This document shows, piece after piece, positions 1 through 8,362 of a stretch of 64,000 bases of DNA. The notes below the pieces were generated by a model, which was not told the DNA's origin, ran no database searches, and saw nothing but the letters and a program-made list of their open reading frames with translations. The position numbers and the translations under genes were made by a program. Source of the stretch: Lactiplantibacillus paraplantarum. GTDB taxonomy: Bacteria > Bacillota > Bacilli > Lactobacillales > Lactobacillaceae. The stretch covers positions 1,178,001-1,242,000 of the forward strand of contig NZ_CP032744.1 in the NCBI RefSeq assembly GCF_003641145.1, read 5' to 3'. Position 1 is the stretch's first letter; each line of letters opens with the position of its first letter.

Positions 1-834
1 TGGGGCATTGCCGGGGCGAGCTGGGCGACGATCTTAGCGCAAACCATCGCAACACTCATGTGCGTGGTCTACATTATTGTTAAAGTACCCATCTTGCATA
101 TTGGTCGACGACACTTCAAGTTAGTTTGGTCAGAAGTGAAGGCACACCTGAATGTTGGGCTACCAATGGCCTTTCAGATGTCGATTATCGCGATTGGGAC
201 GATCGTATTACAAGCGGCACTGAATAGTCTTGGGACGAATTCAGTGGCAGCAACGACTGCAGCACAAAAGATTGATCAGGTTGCGACGCAGCCATTAATG
301 TCGTTTGGTGTAACGATGGCGACATTTGCAGCGCAGAACTATGGCGCTCACAAGTATGAACGGATTATTACCGGGGTCAAACAAACCATGTGGTTGTCGG
401 GGAGCTTCAGTGTGGCGGCCGGCTTGATTGAAATTATTTGGGGTAAACAGCTTGTAGGGTTCTTCGTCGGTCATCAAGACATGGCCGTTTTGAATCTGTC
501 ACAAACGTATTTTAACGTGATTGGTAGTACTTATATCCTATTGTCAATGTTATTTATCATGCGTAATACCTTGCAAGGATTAGGGCGCAGTGCAATTCCG
601 ACCTTAGCGGGTGCGGCGGAACTCTTCATGCGGGTCTTTGCAGCGTTGATTTTGGTCCGGATTTTTGACTATGCGGGAGCTTGTAGTTCGGAGCCGTTAG
701 CTTGGTTAGGGTCATGTGCAGTGCTGTTACCGGCCTACATCAAGTCGGTTCATGATCTACGGCAGCAGGCACGTATGGAAGCTACTGTGGCTGAAGGTGC
801 GGTGCCAGTATTAGACGATTCTGAAAAATCGTGA
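1..834 (+). CDS. MATE-family multidrug/toxin efflux transporter, 3' part (5' end outside window)
   Basis: Integral membrane exporter of the MATE (MatE) family, which extrudes drugs or metabolites using a cation gradient. The reading frame is open from base 1 (WGIAGASWATILAQ...), so the gene starts upstream of the window; the first ATG inside, at 58, is not the start. About 277 codons remain, the C-terminal half of a roughly 450-residue protein, with several hydrophobic segments and the family-like stretch AAQKIDQVATQPLMSFGVTMATFAAQNYGA. The C-terminus is a short acidic tail. Substrate cannot be predicted. The next gene follows after about 130 bp, so it is probably a separate transcription unit. 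Confidence 0.85.
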   Translation, partial: WGIAGASWATILAQTIATLMCVVYIIVKVPILHIGRRHFKLVWSEVKAHLNVGLPMAFQMSIIAIGTIVLQAALNSLGTNSVAATTAAQKIDQVATQPLMSFGVTMATFAAQNYGAHKYERIITGVKQTMWLSGSFSVAAGLIEIIWGKQLVGFFVGHQDMAVLNLSQTYFNVIGSTYILLSMLFIMRNTLQGLGRSAIPTLAGAAELFMRVFAALILVRIFDYAGACSSEPLAWLGSCAVLLPAYIKSVHDLRQQARMEATVAEGAVPVLDDSEKS

Positions 835-962
835 TTAGGGCTTGCAACTAGCTTGATTTTTTGATAATATTTGTTATCAATTTTATTTTAAAAGTCTCAT
901 AATCAGTAACTACGATAACTGTGAACCGGGTTATTGGTTAGAAAATGTTAAGGAGTTTATAC

Positions 963-1208
963 ATGGCCGTAGAATTAAAAATTGGCGATTACGTCGCTGG
1001 TAAGAAGTTTGCTTCGTTAGAACATGATTTCAAGGGCGAAATTGAAAAAGTGTATGAAAATTCAGTTTTGATCTTAATTAAAGAATTTCAAAAAGCTGAC
1101 GAACCAATTGTTAATGAATATAATCACCGGGCAGTTGTTCGGAAGGACGAGGCCAAGCTAATCAAAGCAGCGCCAAAGGTGGAAGTCGCACCAGAAAAAG
1201 AAGACTAA
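963..1208 (+). CDS. Small DUF2187-family protein
   Basis: An 81-residue soluble protein that I recognise as a DUF2187-type small protein with a KOW/SH3-like beta-barrel flavour (IGDYVAGKKF, then KGEIEKVYENSVLILI). Function is unknown. The start was set at ATG 963 rather than the in-frame ATG at 945, because a good Shine-Dalgarno (aaggag, 949-954) lies between them at the right distance from 963. The C-terminus is charged and low in complexity (APKVEVAPEKED). It sits just upstream of the tRNA pair but probably is not cotranscribed with it, since a tRNA promoter follows. Confidence 0.75.
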   Translation: MAVELKIGDYVAGKKFASLEHDFKGEIEKVYENSVLILIKEFQKADEPIVNEYNHRAVVRKDEAKLIKAAPKVEVAPEKED

Positions 1209-1224
1209 AAATTTATAAATAACC

Positions 1225-1253
1225 ATGACAACGGAAAAAATGTATGCTATACT
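1225..1253 (+). promoter_or_regulatory. Promoter of the tRNA-Gly/tRNA-Asp unit
   Basis: ATGACA (1225-1230), a 17-bp spacer and TATACT (1248-1253), preceded by TGC (extended -10). It ends about 17 bp before the first base of tRNA-Gly, the spacing expected for a stable-RNA promoter. Confidence 0.6.
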
Positions 1254-1270
1254 AATTTCTGTTGTCAAAT

Positions 1271-1341
1271 GCGGGTGTAGTTTAGTGGTAAAATTCAAGC
1301 TTCCCAAGCTTGCGTCGCGGGTCCGATTCCCGTCACCCGCT
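1271..1341 (+). tRNA. tRNA-Gly (anticodon CCC)
   Basis: Cloverleaf: acceptor strands GCGGGTG/CACCCGC with discriminator T, D-arm with AGTGGTA, anticodon stem CAAGC/GCTTG closing the loop TTCCCAA (anticodon CCC, reading GGG), T stem GCGGG/CCCGT. The CCA end is not encoded. The T loop reads TCCGATT rather than TTCGATT, so position 55 would be C instead of the usual U (pseudouridine). Confidence 0.93.
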
Positions 1342-1397
1342 TTGTTATTAATCATTATGATTAATAACCGTAGTACTCTCAAGCTCCTTGAGCGCAT

Positions 1398-1472
1398 GGT
1401 CCGTTGGTCTAGTTGGTTTAGGACGCCTGCCTGTCACGCAGGAGATCACGAGTTCGAGTCTCGTACGGACCG
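1398..1472 (+). tRNA. tRNA-Asp (anticodon GTC)
   Basis: Acceptor GGTCCGT/ACGGACC with discriminator G, D loop with GTTGGTTTAGGAC, anticodon stem CCTGC/GCAGG with loop CTGTCAC (GTC, Asp), T arm ACGAG-TTCGAGT-CTCGT. CCA is not encoded. It lies 56 bp after tRNA-Gly and is probably processed from the same transcript. Confidence 0.95.
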
Positions 1473-1490
1473 TCAATAGATGATGATAAT

Positions 1491-1527
1491 CAAGAACGTC
1501 AGTCAGCGATGACCCGTTCTTTTTTAT
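1491..1527 (+). terminator. Intrinsic terminator of the tRNA unit
   Basis: AAGAACG...CGTTCTT hairpin (with an inner GTCA/TGAC) followed directly by a T-run, just downstream of tRNA-Asp. Confidence 0.7.
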
Positions 1528-1596
1528 TAGTCAAAAAAAGATCGTGACTAATGAGTGACTAAATTTGCGGTCAAAAGCGATAGTTAAGGAGAACAA

Positions 1597-2043
1597 ATGC
1601 AATTTACAACAATTCCTTTTGATGAATTAACTGTTCAACAGTTACAACAGATTTATAAGTTGCGAGTGGCCGTTTTTGTGGTTGAACAGACGTGTCCATA
1701 TCAAGAAGTCGATGATACGGATTTGATTGCTTGGCACTTGCGGGGACAAGATTCAACGGGGCAACTCTTAGTGTATGCACGTTTAATGCGTGAAGCAAAT
1801 CACCAGGCGCGGATTGGTCGAGTGATTACTAATCCGGAAGTGCGCGGGCAGGGCTATGGGCAACAATTGATTCGGCAAGCTATTGATCAGATTAAAATGT
1901 TGTGGCCGACAACGACCCAAATTAACATTCAAGCGCAGCATTATTTGGATCGCTTCTACCGTGGCTTTGGTTTTCAACCAGTTTCTGAAGTTTATTTAGA
2001 AGATGGCATTCCCCATCAAGACATGATTTTGATGTTGAACTAG
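1597..2043 (+). CDS. ElaA-like GNAT family N-acetyltransferase
   Basis: A 148-residue acetyl-CoA-dependent N-acetyltransferase. The N-terminal part (YKLRVAVFVVEQTCPYQEVDD) is the hallmark of the ElaA subfamily, and the acetyl-CoA pyrophosphate loop is seen as RVITNPEVRGQGYGQQLI near residues 75-95. The natural substrate of ElaA proteins is not established. Start at ATG 1597 is supported by aaggag at 1586-1591. It is a single gene between the tRNA terminator and the argS leader. The length is normal for the family and the frame is intact. Confidence 0.85.
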   Translation: MQFTTIPFDELTVQQLQQIYKLRVAVFVVEQTCPYQEVDDTDLIAWHLRGQDSTGQLLVYARLMREANHQARIGRVITNPEVRGQGYGQQLIRQAIDQIKMLWPTTTQINIQAQHYLDRFYRGFGFQPVSEVYLEDGIPHQDMILMLN

Positions 2044-2069
2044 TCAAAAACAACAAAGTCTGTTATACT
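2041..2069 (+). promoter_or_regulatory. Promoter of the argS T-box transcript
   Basis: TATACT at 2064-2069 with an upstream TGT giving an extended -10; the -35 position 17 bp upstream (TAGTCA) is weak, as is common with extended -10 promoters. It overlaps the stop of the acetyltransferase gene and precedes stem I of the T-box. Confidence 0.5.
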
Positions 2070-2082
2070 AACGCATGGTAAA

Positions 2083-2287
2083 AATTTATACGTCTAATGA
2101 GAAAGAATAGTACAATGAAATCTTAGGCTAGCGAGTTCGGGATGATGGAAGCCGAATCTAAGGATCATTGGAAGCGCGCTTTTGAAGACGACAATTCGAT
2201 AATAAGTGGATGTAATATCAATTAGAGTGGTACCGCGGGAACGTCTCGTCTCTTACATGTTTTTAAATATGTAAGGGACTTTTTTTG
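2083..2287 (+). promoter_or_regulatory. T-box riboswitch (tRNA-Arg sensing) controlling argS
   Basis: The conserved T-box sequence AGAGTGGTACCGCGG is at 2224-2238. Stem I is closed by CGTCT (2091-2095) with AGACG (2186-2190) and carries the GA-motif half AGTA near 2109 and distal-loop-like GGATGATGGAAGCC. The T-box is followed by a terminator stem CTTACAT/ATGTAAG and GGGACTTTTTTT (about 2252-2287). Uncharged tRNA-Arg is expected to stabilise the antiterminator and let argS be transcribed. A CGC Arg codon lies on the 3' side of stem I near 2175-2179 and is the likely specifier, but I could not fold the loop to prove it. Confidence 0.88.
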
Positions 2288-2314
2288 TCCCGCAAGACAA
2301 TCAAGGAGGACAAT

Positions 2315-4003
2315 ATGGATTATAAACAACTTGTAGCGGCGGCTTTAGCACCAGCACTACCAGATTTAACACAGGATGCGATCTTAGATAAGATCGAGCA
2401 GCCCAAAACGTCGAAGCAAGGCGATTTGGCCTTTCCAACTTTTACTTTAGCCAAAACGTTACACAAAGCACCACAAATGATTGCGAGCGATATTGTTGAA
2501 AAGGTTGATGATAGTGACTTTGAAAAAGTTGTTGCGATGGGCCCGTATGTCAACTTCTTCTTCAAGAAGGCCGCCTTTGCGGCCGATATTTTAGGTCAAG
2601 TATTGACGAATGGCGGGCATTTTGGTGACGGCAAACTTGGCGAGCAGGGGCAAGTACCTATTGATATGTCATCGCCAAATATTGCTAAACCAATTTCGAT
2701 GGGCCATTTACGTTCAACGGTGATTGGGAATTCCTTGGCGAATATCTTAAGTAAATTGGATTACCAACCTGTTAAGATCAATCATTTAGGTGACTGGGGC
2801 ACGCAATTCGGTAAATTGATCACGGCCTACAAGATGTGGGGGAGTGAAGCCGAAGTTAAAGCTGATCCTATCAATAATTTATTAAAGTATTACGTGCGTT
2901 TCCATAAAGAAGATGTTGATCATCCTGAAATGGACGACGAAGCCCGTGAATGGTTTAAAAAGTTGGAAAATGGGGACGAAGAGGCGACTCATCTTTGGTC
3001 ATGGTTCCGGTCTGAATCGTTGAAAGCTTTCAAGAAGATTTATCAGCGCTTAGATATCGACTTTGACTCGTTCAAGGGAGAAGCCTTTTACAATGATAAG
3101 ATGCAAGAAGTCGTGGATATTTTAGAAGACAAACACCTCTTACAAGAAAGCCAGGGCGCGGAAGTTGTTGACTTAAGCAAGTATGACTTGAACCCAGCCT
3201 TGATCAAGAAGTCGGATGGTGCGACCCTATACATCACGCGGGATTTGGCTGCTGCGATTTACCGGAAGCGGACTTACGATTTCGTGCAATCATTGTACGT
3301 GGTCGGTAACGAACAAACTAATCACTTTAAGCAATTAAAGGCTGTTTTAACTGAAATGGGCTTCGACTGGGCTGACCAGATCCACCACATTCCATTTGGT
3401 TTGATTACTTCGGGCGGTAAGAAGTTGTCAACTCGGAGTGGTCGGGTCATCTTGCTTGATAAAGTGTTGGATGATGCGGTTACTTTAGCCCATGAACAGA
3501 TTGAAGCTAAGAACCCTGACTTGCCTAACAAGGATGAAGTTGCGGATGCTGTTGGGATTGGGGCCGTGGTTTTCCATGACTTGAAGAACGAACGAATGAA
3601 TAGCTTTGATTTCAACTTGGAAGAAGTGGTTCGCTTTGAAGGTGAAACTGGTCCGTACGTTCAGTATGCCCACGCCCGCGCTGAAAGTATCTTGCGCAAG
3701 GCTGGTAGCCCTGAAATTGCGGCAACTGACCAGACATTAAGTGATCCTGCTGCTTGGGATACCTTGAAGCTATTGAGTGAGTTCCCAGCAACGGTGGTTC
3801 GTGCCAGCACGGAATACGAACCATCGGTCATTGCTAAGTATGCGATTCATTTAGCCAAAGCTTTTAATAAGTATTATGCGAATACTAAGATTTTGGTTGA
3901 GGACGATGAATTAAATGCTCGTTTAGCTTTAGTTAAGAGTGTCAGCATCGTCTTGAAGGAAGCTTTACGTTTGCTTGGTGTTAAGGCACCAGATGAAATG
4001 TAA
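2315..4003 (+). CDS. argS: Arginyl-tRNA synthetase
   Basis: Class I synthetase that charges tRNA-Arg with arginine. Start at ATG 2315 ([13 protein letters not shown]), set by aaggagg at 2303-2309; the in-frame ATG further upstream lies inside the terminator region and is not used. The product is 562 residues, a normal length. The HIGH-like signature is seen as [10 protein letters not shown] (about residues 126-135), the KMSKS-like loop as GKKLSTRSG, and a DALR-type anticodon-binding domain fills the C-terminus ([12 protein letters not shown] onwards). Expression is controlled by the T-box upstream; a strong terminator follows, so it is monocistronic. Confidence 0.96.
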   Translation: MDYKQLVAAALAPALPDLTQDAILDKIEQPKTSKQGDLAFPTFTLAKTLHKAPQMIASDIVEKVDDSDFEKVVAMGPYVNFFFKKAAFAADILGQVLTNGGHFGDGKLGEQGQVPIDMSSPNIAKPISMGHLRSTVIGNSLANILSKLDYQPVKINHLGDWGTQFGKLITAYKMWGSEAEVKADPINNLLKYYVRFHKEDVDHPEMDDEAREWFKKLENGDEEATHLWSWFRSESLKAFKKIYQRLDIDFDSFKGEAFYNDKMQEVVDILEDKHLLQESQGAEVVDLSKYDLNPALIKKSDGATLYITRDLAAAIYRKRTYDFVQSLYVVGNEQTNHFKQLKAVLTEMGFDWADQIHHIPFGLITSGGKKLSTRSGRVILLDKVLDDAVTLAHEQIEAKNPDLPNKDEVADAVGIGAVVFHDLKNERMNSFDFNLEEVVRFEGETGPYVQYAHARAESILRKAGSPEIAATDQTLSDPAAWDTLKLLSEFPATVVRASTEYEPSVIAKYAIHLAKAFNKYYANTKILVEDDELNARLALVKSVSIVLKEALRLLGVKAPDEM

Positions 4004-4038
4004 TTGAAAACTAATTAAAAGGTAAATTGTACAAGCGA

Positions 4039-4095
4039 AAATGCCACTCATGATAAGTCAGCCGTTAAAGCTGTTTTATCATGAGTGGTATTTTT
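4039..4095 (+). terminator. Intrinsic terminator after argS
   Basis: Stem CCACTCATGATAA with TTATCATGAGTGG (13 bp) followed by TATTTTTGGG. Confidence 0.85.
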
Positions 4096-4219
4096 GGGAT
4101 CGGATGACTGATACTTCCAGAAATAGGTGACGCACGGATTGTGTAGTTTGATATGAATTATTGTTATTGCGTGGTAAAAAGGTCAGGTCAAAAGCAGTCA
4201 GTTAAAAAGCTTTGCCGGC

Positions 4220-4738
4220 TCATCGTTTGTGATGAGCAATGAGCTGACGAATGAAGTAGCTACAACTACGACTGAGTAAAATAATGCCAATCAGGGGCCA
4301 GGAGAGCAGTAATAAAAAACCATGGATGGCAAAGGAGACACTAATGGACGTCATATCATCACGATATTCGTTTTGAGAAAGCAGCATGTCACGACTACTG
4401 ACAGGATTAACGGCGTTATGGTAGATCTGAGACAAGGACTGATGTTGTTGACCAGCTGAAGCGGTTAATGAACGTGAAGCGATGGAAATCATTTGAAAGG
4501 GATTGTGTGTGAGCCGAGGAATTAATCTCATCAAGATGGGATGGCCGAATAAGTATGCTGACGTCAGATAAATATTGACGGGTGTCCAATAAAAGTGAAA
4601 GCGACCACTAGGATCAGCGGTGACGGCATAAAAAGCAATAATGAAGAAAATTGCACAGCGAAGATAGTCTGCGCCAATTAAGATTAAGTTTTTTCTCATG
4701 TGTGAATACCCGTTGCGGCCAGGCCGTTCCTTTCGCAT
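4220..4738 (-). CDS. Hypothetical membrane protein
   Basis: A 172-residue protein I do not recognise. Hydrophobic stretches are seen near residues 15-42 (NLILIGADYLRCAIFFIIAF), around 50-70, and a long pair at the C-terminus (SFAIHGFLLLLSWPLIGIILL), suggesting three or four membrane segments with a polar Ser/Gln-rich middle. A GAGGTG-like Shine-Dalgarno lies 13 bases before the first ATG; the internal Met (MRKNLIL) has no site of its own. It is alone, flanked by the argS terminator and the ABC transporter gene transcribed in the opposite direction. It could be a narrow lineage-specific protein. Confidence 0.55.
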   Translation of the reverse strand: MRKERPGRNGYSHMRKNLILIGADYLRCAIFFIIAFYAVTADPSGRFHFYWTPVNIYLTSAYLFGHPILMRLIPRLTHNPFQMISIASRSLTASAGQQHQSLSQIYHNAVNPVSSRDMLLSQNEYRDDMTSISVSFAIHGFLLLLSWPLIGIILLSRSCSYFIRQLIAHHKR

Positions 4739-4935
4739 TAATTGCTATTTTCACACCTCGCAAGTTTGAGATGACGTATTATAATTTTAGGACTGATTAT
4801 AAGCTATGCTGGCCGTCAAGCAGGTATTAAAATCTTAATAAGGCAACTTTCGATACTAAAATTTTAATAACCAGTTTAGTGACCCCGAGTGGTATTCTGA
4901 AAGCTAATTCAAAATGCCATATTGGGGGCTTGGTG

Positions 4936-6930
4936 ATGAGTTACTTAGAATTGACCAATATTTGTAAGAACTATCAAATTGGAAAACAGACATTTAACGT
5001 TTTGAAGGGGATTGATCTACAGTTTGAACTTGGTGAATTTGTCGCAATTGTTGGTGAATCTGGCGGTGGCAAGACCACGCTGATGAATATTATTGGTGGG
5101 CTAGATCATGACTTTGAAGGTACTGTCAAGATTGCGGGCCAGCCCTTAGATTACCGCCATGAACGCCAGTTAGACCAGTATCGACGCGAGATTATCGGTT
5201 ATATTTCGCAAAGTTATAACTTAATTAGTCATTTGACAGTACTAGAGAATGTCATGTTAGCACTAGATATGACCAAGCTGAGCCATGGTGAACGTCGCCG
5301 TCAAGCGCACGAATTACTAGCAAACGTTGGCTTGGCTTCACAAAGCAAAAAGTATCCGCAACAATTGTCAGGTGGTCAAAAGCAACGGGTTGCGATTGCT
5401 CGCGCCTTAGCTGGCGATCCTCGAATTCTGATTGCCGATGAACCAACTGGGGCCTTGGATGCCGATAACACGGCAGATGTTATGAGGATACTACAAAAAA
5501 TTGCCCATGCCGGCCGCTTGGTGATCTGTGTAACGCATTCACAGCAAGTTGCTGGGGCTGCCACACGGGTTGCCCAATTAGTGAACGGAAAAATCAAGGC
5601 ACGATCAGGGGATGTGAAAAAGCGCGCTGCTGAACCAACTCGACCGCAACTTGCGGCCCAGCCATTACCTTGGTGGGCATCTGTTATGATGGCTTTTAAA
5701 CATATGCGGCATACTTGGACTTGGAACACGTTAATTGTTATAGGAACGGCGATTGGGCTATTTGCGGTCATGCTTTTTAACGGCCTAGGAACGGGTATTA
5801 AGGGCTACATTGGCCATGAAATGAACACTTTGGTGGATCCACAGTCAATTATGGTCATGCATCAAGCAGACAATGCCAAAGACCGGGATGAGCAAGCGGC
5901 GGCGGTCTATGATCCGGCCGTGGCTGGCGGTATTGCAGCGCGTATGCCGGTCTTTACCAATTCCCAAATTAAGGCATTACGTGATCTTAAACACGTTGTA
6001 GCCGTGGAACCAGGCATCTCAGCAACCAATGCAACGATTGCGATTGGTCAAGAGAAGTTTGCAGCGCCTGAATTGACGACTTGGACAAGCAATGATCCAA
6101 CTAGCCAGTTAAAGGTGGGCCACGTGGCTGGTAATAATCAAATCGTATTAGATGAGTCATCGATTGCACAAAAGTGGTCAGCGACGAATTGGCGGCAGTT
6201 GGTTGGACGGACGGTGACGGTGAGTTATCAGACATTTAATCAGAAGGGGAAGCCCGTAACGGTAACGCGGCCGTTGACGGTAGCTGGAATTGTGGACGGT
6301 TCATCTGAAGTTGGGTTAAATGCGGTCAATTATACAACGATGCAGGCGATGCGTTCGGCAGCCCAAGTATCGAGTCAGCCGACGTTCGTAACGGTTCGGA
6401 TTACGAGTCGGGCGCAAAACCAAGTCGTTGTTAATGAAATCAATCACTTGATGATTAATGGTAAGCGCCCATTTGCAGCGACTAGTATTGCAGCCACCTT
6501 GGATTCATTCAATACTTATGTCAATATTGCCACCAAAGTATTAGCGGCAATTGCGGGTACCTCACTAGTTGTGTCCGCATTAATGATTATTGTGACTATG
6601 TTCATGTCAGTTAGTGCTCGTATGCGAGAAATCGGTATTTTACGGTCATTAGGGGAGCGCCGCCGCGATATTCGCCGGTTATTTACAAGTGAGGCGTTGA
6701 TGTTAGGTGTTATCAGCGCAACCTTCGCGACTGGATTGGCCTACTTGGCAGCGCGAGGGCTGAACCATGGTTTGTCAAAACTAACCGGGGGCTATGCCCT
6801 GGTTCAGATTCAGCTTGGCAATGTGCTGACGATTTTTGTATTAGCACTAGTCATCGCGTGGCTTGCAGCTATTTTACCAGCACGGCGCGCCGCACGGGCT
6901 AACCCAATCAAGGCACTTGCAGCAGAATAG
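4936..6930 (+). CDS. MacB-type ABC exporter (ATPase fused to FtsX-like permease)
   Basis: A 664-residue fusion of an ABC ATPase and a MacB/FtsX permease, the type that exports peptides, lipoproteins or antibiotics from the membrane. The N-terminal ATPase has Walker A GESGGGKTT (residues 40-48), the signature LSGGQKQRVAIARAL and Walker B ILIADEPTGALD. A membrane helix near residue 270 leads into a long extracytoplasmic domain and a three-helix FtsX module at the C-terminus (VSARMREIGILRSLGERRRDIRRLF, then the final NPIKAL). Start ATG 4936 gives MSYLELTNIC; the longer frame from 4879 adds unlikely sequence. No two-component system or dedicated substrate is adjacent. Confidence 0.88.
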   Translation: MSYLELTNICKNYQIGKQTFNVLKGIDLQFELGEFVAIVGESGGGKTTLMNIIGGLDHDFEGTVKIAGQPLDYRHERQLDQYRREIIGYISQSYNLISHLTVLENVMLALDMTKLSHGERRRQAHELLANVGLASQSKKYPQQLSGGQKQRVAIARALAGDPRILIADEPTGALDADNTADVMRILQKIAHAGRLVICVTHSQQVAGAATRVAQLVNGKIKARSGDVKKRAAEPTRPQLAAQPLPWWASVMMAFKHMRHTWTWNTLIVIGTAIGLFAVMLFNGLGTGIKGYIGHEMNTLVDPQSIMVMHQADNAKDRDEQAAAVYDPAVAGGIAARMPVFTNSQIKALRDLKHVVAVEPGISATNATIAIGQEKFAAPELTTWTSNDPTSQLKVGHVAGNNQIVLDESSIAQKWSATNWRQLVGRTVTVSYQTFNQKGKPVTVTRPLTVAGIVDGSSEVGLNAVNYTTMQAMRSAAQVSSQPTFVTVRITSRAQNQVVVNEINHLMINGKRPFAATSIAATLDSFNTYVNIATKVLAAIAGTSLVVSALMIIVTMFMSVSARMREIGILRSLGERRRDIRRLFTSEALMLGVISATFATGLAYLAARGLNHGLSKLTGGYALVQIQLGNVLTIFVLALVIAWLAAILPARRAARANPIKALAAE

Positions 6931-7577
6931 TGGCCTAATTGACTGGCTCGATCTGCATTTGGACTGTTATTTAATCAGTAATAAGCGTAAAACGTGAGTG
7001 GTAGGTTAACCATCATCTGTGATTAAGTGCCTTAAGCAGGTTATCATTCATCATTGTCACTAAGTTCTTTATCAAGTGAGGCTTAAGGAGTTGCTATGAA
7101 GTGCTTGGATCGAAATTGATCTAGGTGCTTTTTTTGGCGACACAGTTTGGCGTTAATGTATCTTTTGATGGCGTGGGCCTTGTTAGTTGGTGTGGTCATT
7201 ACTGACTAAATGTTGAAACCTGTTTTCGGAGAGAACGGAGAGCTGGTTAGTTAATTGACGGAACTAAATATTATTAGTGAAAACTAATTTTTATTGAAAA
7301 TAATAGTGATTACAAAATTTAATTGTAATCATTTAAATTTAGCACCATCAATGGTGGCGCTTACTTTATTTGGGAAAAGTGTGTCTTGTCAACCGTGAAC
7401 TCAATTATTACGTCATACACTTGACTCATTTAACGAGTGAATTAATTCGCCAACAAACTTATCAGTGACTTCTCATAATAAACCCTAAATCACCCCACTT
7501 ATACATGTAAAACACTAGTAATTCGATCAATCTACGGTTATGCTGTTGGTGTAAATTAAGCTAGGGAGGGTTTTGCT
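6931..7577. other. 647-bp gene-poor interval with a seven-codon ORF inside a terminator
   Basis: No convincing gene longer than about 30 codons is present on either strand. The AT-rich part (7250-7500) carries a short hairpin AGCACCAT/ATGGTGGC. A perfect aaggag (7085-7090) precedes ATG at 7096 in a seven-codon ORF (MKCLDRN) whose codons form the first half of the terminator hairpin at 7100-7135. Confidence 0.5.
7100..7135 (+). terminator. Intrinsic terminator downstream of the ABC exporter
   Basis: AGTGCTTGGATC and GATCTAGGTGCT pair over 12 positions (several G-U), with a six-base loop and then an eight-base T-run. It overlaps the short ORF at 7096-7119. Confidence 0.7.
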
Positions 7578-8234
7578 TTGAGGAAACAACCACAGACACT
7601 AGTCATTGGTGGAACACAAGCTGCTAGTGGTAAGAGCTTGTTGACACTAGCATTGGCTAACGTATTAACCAATTGGGGAACGTCAGTCACCATTGTTAAT
7701 TGTAATTATCAAACGGTAACGTGGCGGACTATTCAGAAACGACGTTGGCACGAGTGGCAATCAGATATTCGGACAACTAACGAGCTTGATGATTTTTGGC
7801 TGGCACTACAAGGTGTCCAGACAGATTATTTATTAATAGACTTAGAATCAACTGGACCAAAACATGATAATTATACGTGGTTACTCAATGAATGTTGGCT
7901 ACCTTTAGCACATCAGATTATTTTGACGTATTCGGCGGAAACGGATATCAGCACGTTGTTATATCAGGACTTGGGGGCATTACAGTTTAGTATGGAGTAT
8001 ACGGTTACCAAGCCTAAAATTTATACCGTGTTAAATCGTTACCCAGCACCGATCGCAGTCAGAGCGGCCATGCCTGCCAGTGAGCTAGTGCCATTTCACC
8101 GCCAGTTTCAAACGCGACACGCAGAATTTGCGGCAATGGATTTACAGCCACTTGGAATGTTGACGGATGCGCGTCAGCATCCAGAGCAGGTGCTAACAGA
8201 TGCAACCCAAATCTTGACCAAACTAGTAGCCTAA
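7578..8234 (+). CDS. P-loop ATPase, ParA/BioD-like (SIMIBI class)
   Basis: A 218-residue cytoplasmic nucleotide-binding protein. Near the N-terminus LVIGGTQAASGKSLLTLALANVL is a phosphate-binding loop, followed by TSVTIVNCNYQ, an arrangement seen in MinD/ParA/BioD-type proteins; a YLLIDLES segment around residue 90 resembles Walker B. The first lysine of the deviant ParA motif (KGG) is missing, so it is closer to BioD/CobB loops. The start is TTG 7578, supported by agggaggg at 7563-7570. No ParB partner or biotin genes are nearby; the next gene in the same direction is a PTS-type regulator. Function unknown. Confidence 0.65.
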   Translation: MRKQPQTLVIGGTQAASGKSLLTLALANVLTNWGTSVTIVNCNYQTVTWRTIQKRRWHEWQSDIRTTNELDDFWLALQGVQTDYLLIDLESTGPKHDNYTWLLNECWLPLAHQIILTYSAETDISTLLYQDLGALQFSMEYTVTKPKIYTVLNRYPAPIAVRAAMPASELVPFHRQFQTRHAEFAAMDLQPLGMLTDARQHPEQVLTDATQILTKLVA

Positions 8235-8362
8235 TTGAAGACAATTTATAGTTGGAAGCGACACGCGCTGTGATGAGCAACGGGTGCTTTTTTGGATTAA
8301 TCGCGTTGCAAATAACAGCTAATCATGTATAAATCTGGTATAAAGGTAGCAGTGGGGATTTT

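Noticed and set aside
1158..1479. ORFs of 79-84 codons on both strands over the tRNA genes
   Set aside because: They are frames through two clear tRNA cloverleafs and have no ribosome binding site of their own.
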